64,000 bases of DNA from contig JAWHQI010000019.1 of assembly GCA_033032865.1 (NCBI GenBank), positions 11,884,001 through 11,948,000 on the forward strand, given 5' to 3'. This stretch comes from Dactylorhiza incarnata. Lineage: Eukaryota > Streptophyta > Magnoliopsida > Asparagales > Orchidaceae. Of the stretch, positions 56,906-64,000 are shown piece by piece. The translations under genes were made by a program, and so were the position numbers. How positions within the stretch are numbered: position 1 is the first letter of the stretch; each line of letters opens with the position of its first letter. The notes under the pieces were generated by a model, which saw only the letters and a program-made list of their open reading frames with translations, did not search any database and had not been told where the DNA came from.

Positions 56906-57747
56906 CAGTCGGGTTGGATGGCTTTATTCCTAAAAGACATTAATGGTCATTACCACCAATTTCAGTTACCACCGAAATTCCCTTAATTCAGCCCCTCTGC
57001 CATAGAAAATTTCCAGAAAAATGATTGTAACTGAAGGGGGGAATGAATGCACATCAATTGGGGAGGGATTTTGAAGGATCAATTGCATTTAATCCCATGA
57101 AAGCTCTCTTTCTCTCTCTCTGATTTGGGACAAACCTCCCTTTTCTCTCTCCTACTCAGCAATTACAGAAATTAAGTGGTAATTTCAGTAATTACCAGGC
57201 CCGCCAGATGGTGTACCACCTTAGTTGGGCCTAGCCCAAATGTATTGGGTCCAATTTGGGCAAACTAGGTTATAAAGGGGTAATTTGACCTAAATTAGGC
57301 TTAAGGGTAAATTGGTCAAATTGCAAGTCTCATGATGGGGCTTTTTGGTCCATTAGGTTCCTAGTAGCCCTATTAGGGTAAGGGTAAGGTCAATTTGGCA
57401 TGGTGGAGGTTAATTGACCCTAATTGAGTTAGTTTGACCAATTAAGGGTTAAGGTTGACTTTGGTCTAATTGGCCTTTTAATTTGACTCCAATGGGTCCT
57501 TGGTGCTCCAAGTGGTCCCCTAATGGGTTAGGGATACTATGGTGGGGTCAAGGTTCAAAGTGGGGCCCCTAAATACAATCCTAGGCTTGATATCTGAAAA
57601 TTACTATTTGCAGACCACTTGGGTTTTCTCCTTCCCACCTAAGCTTTCAAGGTCCTGAGAAATTGGGTTTTCTCCTTCCTATGGTTTTGTCATGACCTAG
57701 TCATAACAAAACTAACTTAGGGGTCTAGTTACTTGAGGGATGTTACA

Positions 57748-58291
57748 CTTCGCAGGAGTTCTTCCTTTTCCTTCTTGTAGTTGCAGATTCGCCAGACTCG
57801 GCTTCCAAGTCAGAGCTGGTGGAGGGTTTAGTGGGTATGCACGCGGAAGGAGTTATCTGGAGTGCTTGCCTTACTTGATCACTTACCCATTTTGCTTGAT
57901 GCGCGCAAGCAGCTACACTTCCCTTGATCTCTTCCCGGATTTCTTCTGCGATCCTCCTCTCCCCGTCTTGGATGTCTTCCTTTACTGACTCCTTAAGCTC
58001 AAATAGTTGTTCCAGTATTTCTTGATCTCCGACGTCGGTGACATTTCTGACTTCCAAGAGACGAGCGTCTAGGGTTTGTTCGAGGTTGGTGATTCTGTTT
58101 AGGATGACGATTGTGGATTGCGCATGTAGAGCTTGGTTTTGAGAGATGTCATCCTTTATGGATTTCACCTCCTCCTTCATCTCATCTCCGATTTTATTTA
58201 TGCCATTTTCTAGGAGGATTTCCATTCGCTCCCATAGATTGGTGAGCGTAACAATGGAGGACATCTCACCGCTTCCTTTCTCTATTAACAT
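57748..58291 (-). pseudogene. Accessory ORF of Sirevirus B, N-terminal part
   Basis: An open frame from ATG 58291 (or the in-frame ATG at 58264) to the G2 insertion at 57748-57752; its other end is at 22327-22023. It has landmarks LTNLWERMEILLENGINKIG and ILNRITNLEQTLDARLLEV, then ELKESVKEDIQDGERRIAEE, a pattern of heptads that suggests a long coiled coil, followed by a Ser/Glu and Lys/Arg-rich part. Full length without G2 would be about 280 codons with no stop. No signal peptide or membrane segment. It sits at the Sirevirus accessory position but directly after gag because pol is absent. Function unknown; structural or RNA-binding roles are only guesses. Confidence 0.7.
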
Positions 58292-58832
58292 TTTTCCTGA
58301 GAGGACGAAAGGTCGGAGACGAAGAGGTGGTTTCTTAAGGGGATGTCTTAGTGCGAGCGAGAGCGTAATTTCCGTCCTAGGCCTTCTCTCTTTTTATAGT
58401 GGTAGTAGGTGAAGAGGTGTGTATCCCTTTTTGAGTTTATCGAGGAATCGATGAATAAGGCATCGAGTGGTTCTGATATATCGATTTTAATAGTATTTCA
58501 TATATTTTAAGCATTGTTCCGACGATACTTTTATCGTTAGGGCAAGTCTAGGATACGCATCCTTCTTGTCTAGTCCGTTTGTCTTAGCGACATCTTATTG
58601 TATCAGTGATACAATTCTTCCTAACCTGTCTGCCTACGACATTCTTTCGCTTTGCTTGGGAGTTATCCTTTGCCACCAACTCTATGCAGCTTTTAGCCCT
58701 CTTTTAGTAAGATACTTGCATCAGTTTTGTTAGTAAATAGACTTTGCTGTTCTGCCAATGGGTCAGAATAGCCACCTTGTCCAAGGCCCAAATTTGCTTC
58801 TGGTGGGCACTTGGATTACCTGCAATATAAGA
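58292..58832 (-). other. B spacer between gag and accessory ORF
   Basis: 541 bp without a gene. Next to gag the minus strand reads TTGTAATCTTATATTGCAGG, the counterpart of the gag-pol junction in C, then a short stretch with AGNPSAHQKQIW and ALDK that may be the stub of the lost pol start. Farther on are ATCGAT/CATCGA words (about 58435-58490). Protease to RNase H, expected here, are missing. Confidence 0.6.
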
Positions 58833-60373
58833 TTACAAGCCCTTAGGAACCCAAGTGAATTTGGGTCCTAGGAAGTTGTTAGCTTTGACGGGCATACTGG
58901 ATATAACTGCCCTAGGGTATGCATAGTAATTATGAAAAATATTATTTTCCAATTTAGCATTTGTTACCCTTGGAGCAGTTAGATTGTACCAACAATCAAT
59001 TGCAAAGTGCCCAGTCTTTCCACAGCACCTGCATTCATACCTATTATATCTTCTTTTCTGGCTGTCTGTATGAGCAGGAGTTCTTTGTGTGTGAACAAAT
59101 GAATGAAGCAGAGAAGGTGAACTGTGTTGATGGTAGATATGATGTTTGCAGTCACTATTCACTGTTTTCCATCTGGAGTTAGTCTTCTCTGAGGATTTCT
59201 TCTCTTCTCTGGGCTCACCAACTTTCTGCCTCCTCATAACTTTCTGAGGTACCATTGTGGTTTTTGGCATGTTCTTTGCTCCACTTGTGAAGCTCCCAAT
59301 CTTGAAATGCCCAAGATTGGTTTGCCCAGCACTCTTGTTGGAGGATGAGATTACCTTCCTCAAGCTAACCTTCTCCCCACAGGGTCTGCCTGACCAGTCT
59401 TCCTTGAAGCTTCCCTGCTCCCTTATCTGAGTGGAGCAGCAACCATTTACCAGTAGAGGAGAGGTCTCTGGTTTGGAGGAGCTTGTCATAGGCTTTACCA
59501 TAAAGGGGAGTTTACTCTCCAACCTTCTAATGTTGTTATTTTTAGATTTCAGGACTTTGGGCTGAAATTTGTTCTTCTTCAGAAGAGATACTTCTCTGGT
59601 TAGTGAGCAGCACAGCTTCTTGCTCTCAATCAATGCCTTCAAAGTTTTCCCAAATTTGTCTATCAAGTCAAGGTTGGAGCTTGACTTGAAGTCCTTTTTG
59701 AGTTGACAAAAGTTTGCATTCTCTAGAGTTAGCCTTTCTGCTTTCTCTGAGAGATCAAGATTTCTTGCTTGAAGGGAGGAGATCTTTGTATCATGCTCCT
59801 TGCACAGCATCTTGAGCATCTTGACATCTTCTAGGAGATCATTGTTTGACTTGGACCTGTCATCATTACCAGATGATCTCATCTCTAAATCTGAGTCTGA
59901 GGTAGATAGAGGAGCTTGCATACTTGTTCAGGTGAGACTTCATCCTGGACTTCTTCCTCTGACTCAGATAGGACAGTCAATCCAAACTGGGTTTTCTCTT
60001 CTGAGTCTGAACAGCTTGAGTCACTGTCACTCAATGTTCTGACTTTCTTCTCAGCTGCTTTGCTTCCTTCTTCTCCTGATCCTTCCATAAGAATTGTTAG
60101 AGTGTCCCACATCTCTTTTGTTGTTATGCAGTGAGCCAGTTTCTGAAATGTTGAGATGTCAACTACATCAGCAAGAATATCTTTGGCTTCTTTGTCCAGG
60201 CTGGCTAGGATGATATCATCCTCAGTTATTGTCTTGGATATGGTCTTGGGGGCATATGGCCCTTCTTGAGTAACTTGAAACATCCTGGGATCCATAGCCT
60301 CCATGTATATTTTTGCTCTAACTTTCCAAATGGAAAAGTTCTCCCTGGAGCAGATAGCTATTCTTGACTCCAT
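58833..60373 (-). pseudogene. gag: gag of Sirevirus B, shortened and frameshifted
   Basis: The start at 60373 (MESRIAICSRENFSIWKVRA) is chosen because it matches the copia Gag N-terminus; an upstream in-frame ATG exists at 60412. The UBN2 part goes through MFQVTQEGPYAPK, KEAKDILADVVD and EMWDTLTILMEGSGEE, where the capsid region jumps to an acidic Ser/Asp stretch, so the second half of UBN2 is missing compared with C. The frame must shift near 59900 to a 362-codon open part with coiled-coil-like CKEHDTKISSLQARNLDLSE, the zinc knuckle CRCCGKTGHFAIDC and the end KFTWVPKGL at 58833. Apart from the shift and the deletion it is well kept. Confidence 0.8.
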
Positions 60374-60439
60374 AACTATGATACTTAGACACCCAATGGC
60401 AGATCTGTTCAAGTTGTTAAGCTTTATTTGAACAACCTC

Positions 60440-60451
60440 GCTTTGATACCA
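60440..60451 (-). other. Primer binding site of Sirevirus B
   Basis: The minus strand reads TGGTATCAAAGC two bases after the 5' LTR end; complementary to initiator Met-tRNA. Confidence 0.87.
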
Positions 60452-60453
60452 CT

Positions 60454-62495
60454 TGTTGTTTATAGGGTGTCTACTTTATCGCCTAGAGGGGGGTGAATAG
60501 GTTTTTCAAATTATGTTATCCCTTTTTTGGTGTTCTTGATTTCTGGTTGTTAGATCTGTAAAGTAAAGAGCAAACCACAGAAAACACACAAAAGATCTAT
60601 AGAGGTTCCTCAAGACCGGGTGTCTTGAGTAGTGCTCTGTCCCTCTGCGCCTACCCAGCAGTGTGCTAGGATCGGCAAACTCCTCCAAATCTTTAGGCCC
60701 TCAAGCCTTACAACACGGACCTGCAAGTCCCAACAGCTTAGGCCCGCAAGCCCCTACTGCCCCCGAGCCCGCAAGCTCGACACTCAGGCCCTCAAGCTCT
60801 ACAATACGGACCCGCAAGTCCCAACAGCCTAGGCCCGCAAGCCCATACTGCCCCCGAGCCCGCAAGCTTGACAAATCACACCCGCAAGTGCACTTCCCTG
60901 GCCCTCAAGCCTCACAGCTCTCCAGCCCTCAAGCTAGACGGTTTGGCCCGCAAGCCTTACAATAAATTACAGTACAAGAAATTGTTACTTTTGCCTGATG
61001 GTGATTGGCGACTTCAGCCTGATGAAGATTGGCTTCTTAAGGTTGAGGAAGATGCTTTTTGATCTAGAGATTCAGCACTGGATCTTCTTCAGCCTTCACT
61101 TCTTTTTGCATGGTGTTGATCGGCTACTTTTCAGTCGATGATGATGACTGATTCTTCAGAGAGCACTTGATGCTTGCTCTCTACTTGATCTTCTTCTTCT
61201 CCACCGAGAATACTGTTGTGTTAAAGTGTAGCGACGGGATTCTTTCTTTTTCTTTCTTTCTTGCGCCACTTGTACTATTCGATTCGCTATATGTGCAAGT
61301 TCTTTGTTACTGATCGATTGATACTGTGTTAGGGCAACCTCTTATCTCTTTTATAAGACTGCGAGGTCCCCAACGGTCTTCTGAAAAAGTGCCTTAAGTG
61401 TTAGACGCCCCTTTCCTTAAGGGCACGCATTGATTAGATAATCAGGCGTTGGCATTAAATGCTGACAGCGCGTCCGCAACATTTGAATCTGTCTCGACGA
61501 TATTTCCATTATTACGGCGACATGGAAACTATCTCAACGATAGAACTTTGTCTATCCCTTTGACCTTGGAAGATCTTCAACTCTTCTTGCTTCTGCTTTT
61601 AAAGCAGGTATCTCGACGATACGAGACATACTGGCGATTCTGCATATACGACGATATGCTTTCTTTGACTGTGTCGTTGAGATCTTTTGTCTTGCTGTCT
61701 GTCGTCGTAATCATCTTGTTCTCTCGACGACATGAGTGATGTTATGTCGACGCTTCAGCAGCTGCTAGTCTTCAGCTTGTCTTTCTTCAGACGACATGCC
61801 TTCTTTTATTCTTCTCGACGATGTTTGTTCTTTCTTGACGATAAGGCCACTTTGGTGAAGTCGACGAGACTGCGTCTTCTCTGCGTTTGACGATCTTGCT
61901 GAGTCTCAGCGGTCGACAATCTTTCCTCTGAGTTCGACGATCTTCCTTCTGAGTTCGACGATCTTCCTTCTGAGTTCAACGATCTTGCTTCTGTGTTCGA
62001 TGAACGCTCTTTGCATTCGACGAACACGCCCTTTGTGCCTTCTCAACGGCTCCTTCTCTGGTCTCGTCTCAGCGGTCGACGAACTGAGTTCTGAGTTCGA
62101 TGAATGGCTCTCTGCGTTCGACGAACACGCCATTCTTTCAAATCTGCATACTGCTCCTTTCCCGTCTCAGCGGATCCGCTGAGACAGCGATCTTGTCCCA
62201 GTGGATTCTTGGCTATCTGCAGCTCAGCTTGCTTATAAGCTTTCTCAGCGGCTCCTGTTCTGGTCTCGTCTGTTCCGCTGAGACAGTGGGCTCGTCTTAG
62301 CGGTTTTGACCCTTCGTCTCAGCAGTTTTGATGGGACAAATCTTCATCTCCTTGTAGATGAATTCTCCTCATCTTTTGATTCACCTGTGCATGTATGTAC
62401 TACACAAGTGTAGCTTTATCAAATACAATATGTCCTTAGCATTGTGAGTGATGTCTCTTTAAATCAAGGTAATATTGAGGGCAATATTCCCAACA
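60454..62495 (-). repeat. Sirevirus B 5' LTR
   Basis: 2,042 bp, TGTTGTTTATAGGGTG...AATATTCCCAACA. It has the CCTAGAGGGGGGTGAATAGG block, phrase repeats (about 60690-60960), TATA box 61348-61355 (minus), a CGACGA-rich zone (61490-62130), and a perfect 22-bp palindrome at 62164-62185 with core CTCAGCGGATCCGCTGAG. It matches 19142-21206. Confidence 0.9.
61348..61355 (-). promoter_or_regulatory. Candidate TATA box of the B 5' LTR
   Basis: TATAAAAG on the minus strand, the counterpart of 20037-20044. This is the copy that would drive transcription of B. Confidence 0.6.
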
Positions 62496-63321
62496 CGACT
62501 GCCCCCGGTCGGCTCGCCGAGGGTCGAGCCTCCTTCCAGCGGTGGTCCGGCGGCTTAGAGCTACCAGCCTCCGCCGGGAAATGCTAACCGAAAAAGAGAA
62601 CATATGGATGCCGTCGGAGATGTGTTTTCTGGCAGCACAACCGCCTTCCACCGCTGGGGGAATGGTCCCCTGGTGGAGTACTACTCCCCCAGCATCACCA
62701 CCAGTGTTGGGTGGAACTCGCTCCGCACGACCACCACCCAAGCCTGGACCTTGGCTCGGGTGGTACTGGATATGCACCGGCGGCCGAGGTGTGCGTGTAT
62801 CATGTCAAAGGTGAGAGGAAGGGGAGGGGATAAGGTTCCACCTGCCGTGGTGGGGATCGGGAGGCGTTTGCTTGGTTTGCCATGGGAGGTGGCGGAGGAG
62901 AAAGGAGGGTGATGGCGGTTTCCGGCGAGGTAGCTTCGGTGAGGTGCGGCTTGGGTGTCGGCCTGAGGTGGGCAGTGTGTGTGCAGTAGATGGGGGGTGG
63001 GTAGGGCTGCTTTTATAGGGAGGGAGGAGGGCCTGCCCCCTCCTCCCCAGTGTGGTATTAAGGGGGAGAGTGGGGAGAGATATTTCCCTCCCCCCCCCCC
63101 CCCCCCCACCCCTCCAGTTGTCCATGACAGTTGGCACCCCCTTGAGTAGTGGGCAACCTCTCTTGGTGGTGTAGAAGGGCAATTCATGGTGGTCTTGGGA
63201 AAGGAAGGGGGCGATAGGCTCTTGCCAATGCTCATTCCAAGGCACCCTTGTTGACTTTTGAGGTCCTAGGAATGGAGGGCGTGGAGCCCAAGGGTTTGGT
63301 TGATGGGGAGGTGAAGCCTCC
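62496..63321 (-). repeat. G1 5' LTR, second segment
   Basis: It resumes after the right TSD of B (CGACT, 62496-62500), continuing the GC-rich part of 18720-19141. From about 62906 it aligns with 17-431 of the other G1 LTR. A TATA box is at 63010-63017 (minus), the counterpart of 122-129. A long C tract lies at about 63090-63106. It is broken at 63322 by element D. The GC-rich open frames on both strands (up to 184 codons) lack family features. Confidence 0.85.
63010..63017 (-). promoter_or_regulatory. Candidate TATA box of the G1 5' LTR
   Basis: Minus strand CTATAAAAGCAGCC, the same as in the G1 3' LTR. It would be the promoter of G1. Confidence 0.55.
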
Positions 63322-64000
63322 TGAAGTATCTAGTTGCCAACCTAAATCACCTAGAGGGGGTTGAATAGGTGATAACTACGTCTTTTGCGGAATTAAAAAC
63401 TTGATAAAATAGAACGCACAGAAACCAAATCACAAACACAGATGGCACATGGAATTTATAGTGGTTCCCCGTTCTTGGGTACTCCACTTGTCGGCCTCGC
63501 CAATCTAGCACCATAGCTAGACTTGACTGCTTCATTATAACTTGGATCAAGAATGACCCTACAATCTCGGCGACAAATCTCCTACAAACTCAGAGAAAAT
63601 CTATCTTACAACTCGGAGAAAAACCTCTCCTACAACTCAGAGAAAAACCTCTCCTACAACTCGGAGAAAACTTCTCCTACAACAAATGTAAATTGAGATT
63701 GATACAACACTTATCAATACATTAACAGATCTGAAAACCCTGAGAGATCTTCTTCCTTCTTGAGACTTGAAAAGATTTGACTTGTTTTCGATGAGGAAGA
63801 ATTGAAAATAACTCAGATCTGACCTTCCACGATTCGACTTGATCCAATAGATACAGTAGAGGATGGAGCAATGATCAATCGAACCTTTTCTTCCACTAGA
63901 GACAATTGATTCAGAACAGTAGATCGATCTCCAGCAATGGCGACAGGCGGCGGCACTTTCTCATTCTTTCGAATCGAATAGAGATTAGGGTTAATGATTA
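63322..64000 (-). mobile_element. Element D: partial Sirevirus-type LTR
   Basis: The G1 LTR breaks off after GAAGCCTCC and TGAAGTATCTAGTTGCC begins; the other G1 copy continues with TTTTGAGG at the same place (after 431). The new sequence has CACCTAGAGGGGGTTGAATAGGTG and ATAGTGGTTCCCCGTTCTTGGGTACTCC, the block shared by the LTRs of A, B, C and F. By analogy it is minus-oriented. It runs off the window; no interior is seen. Confidence 0.75.
63566..63690. repeat. About 28-bp minisatellite in the D LTR
   Basis: CTCCTACAACTC(A/G)GAGAAAA with variants repeats four to five times between 63566 and 63690, at the position where A and C carry their 32-34 bp repeats and B and F their phrase repeats. 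Confidence 0.8.

Larger units (their letters stand above)
22333..57747 (-). mobile_element. G2: Ty3/gypsy Tekay-type chromovirus
   Basis: The termini TGTAAGACCCC...GGGATGTTACA are flanked by TSD CTTCG (22328-22332 and 57748-57752). LTRs are about 5.16 kb (intact right copy 52590-57747). The minus-strand interior carries gag, protease, RT, RNase H, integrase and a C-terminal chromodomain-like motif. G2 is split twice: Sirevirus C in the 3' LTR and G3 in the integrase. LTRs differ by about 4%, sampled by eye. It interrupts the accessory ORF of B. Confidence 0.92.
52590..57747 (-). repeat. G2 5' LTR (intact, 5.16 kb)
   Basis: TGTAAGACCCCC...GGGATGTTACA, the uninterrupted copy that defines the LTR. 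In order on the plus strand it has a part like 22333-24444, an AT-rich stretch (54000-55960), the TTCGACGAA array (55975-56385), a GC-rich stretch (56400-56760), a 38-G tract (56867-56904) and a part rich in GGTCAATTTG-like words (57200-57560). No gene; all open frames have counterparts in the other LTR or arise from repeats. Confidence 0.93.
19142..62495 (-). mobile_element. Sirevirus B: non-autonomous Ty1/copia element split by G2
   Basis: The termini TGTTATTTATAGGG...CCCAACA are flanked by TSD CGACT (19137-19141 and 62496-62500). LTRs are 19142-21206 and 60454-62495. The own interior is only 21207-22332 and 57753-60453 (about 3.8 kb) once G2 is removed. It encodes gag and an accessory ORF; no integrase, RT or RNase H is present. 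Several AGGGGGAG tracts and a Met-tRNA PBS place it among Sireviruses. LTRs differ by about 4% in a 360-bp sample. B lies in the 5' LTR of G1. Confidence 0.88.
17..63321 (-). mobile_element. G1: old Ty3/gypsy (Tekay/Del-like) element, host of all other insertions
   Basis: G1 is the outermost element. Its 3' LTR (left) ends GGGATGTTACA at 11295 and its 5' LTR (right) starts TGTAAGCCCCC at 16291. The minus-strand interior between them encodes gag, protease, RT, RNase H and integrase remnants in gypsy order. The two LTR copies can be matched directly at 17-431 and 62906-63321. LTR length must be about 5 kb, since the visible right-hand part (2.85 kb plus 0.82 kb) and the unmatched left-hand part (about 1.3 kb) add up. 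The sampled overlap differs at roughly 10-14% of sites, making it the oldest insertion here. The outer ends and the TSD of G1 lie outside the window. Confidence 0.85.

Noticed and set aside
62681..63235. 184-codon proline-rich open frame in the GC-rich G1 LTR as a gene
   Set aside because: It lies across a C homopolymer in LTR sequence, overlaps open frames in other phases and is not kept in the sister LTR at 17-431.
1..64000. Integrated pararetrovirus or exogenous retrovirus sequence
   Set aside because: All RT regions are flanked by LTRs with TSDs and follow Ty3/gypsy or Ty1/copia domain order; no movement protein or caulimovirid-type arrangement was seen.

Overview
The window is plant nuclear DNA made, as far as I can see, entirely of LTR retrotransposons nested inside one another. 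I found no host gene, tRNA, rRNA or bacterial-type feature. The very large LTRs (about 5 kb in the gypsy elements), the co-occurrence of Tekay/Del-type Ty3/gypsy chromoviruses with Sirevirus-type Ty1/copia elements, and the depth of nesting point to an angiosperm with a large genome, possibly a monocot. The species cannot be told from the sequence.

Layout, outermost first, each boundary set by TG...CA ends and mostly by 5-bp target site duplications (TSDs). G1 is an old Ty3/gypsy element on the minus strand. Its 3' LTR fills 17-1442 and 10995-11295, its decayed gag-pol 11296-16290, and its 5' LTR starts at 16291 and resumes at 62496-63321. Sirevirus A (1443-10994, TSD GAGTT) sits in the 3' LTR of G1, and a solo LTR, F (9637-10956, TSD AATTT), sits in the 5' LTR of A. 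Sirevirus B (19142-62495, TSD CGACT) sits in the 5' LTR of G1. Gypsy G2 (22333-57747, TSD CTTCG) sits inside the accessory ORF of B. Sirevirus C (24445-34759, TSD AACAC) sits in the 3' LTR of G2. G3 (38862-48819), a gypsy-type large retrotransposon derivative (LARD) with 4.3 kb LTRs and a 1.35 kb interior, sits in the integrase of G2. Scraps of two more Sirevirus-type LTRs, E (1-16) and D (63322-64000), lie at the window edges.

Coding content is all retroelement. C keeps the full Sirevirus order gag, protease, integrase, RT-RNase H, accessory ORF, with a few lesions. A and B carry gag and a downstream accessory ORF but no pol at all, so they look like non-autonomous Sireviruses. G1 pol is heavily decayed. 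G2 pol is one reading frame broken mainly by stop codons and by the G3 insertion. G3 keeps only short remnants of gypsy coding sequence.

Hand-sampled LTR-LTR differences fall in the order the nesting requires: G1 roughly 10-14%, A about 6%, B about 4%, G2 about 4%, C about 2.4%, G3 about 0.7%. Beyond the element map, the notable signals are dense TCGACG/CGTCGA palindrome arrays shared by unrelated elements, a conserved LTR block next to lineage-specific minisatellites in all Sirevirus LTRs, a 158-bp tandem repeat in the G1 LTR that resembles a satellite, and the recent, essentially non-coding G3.
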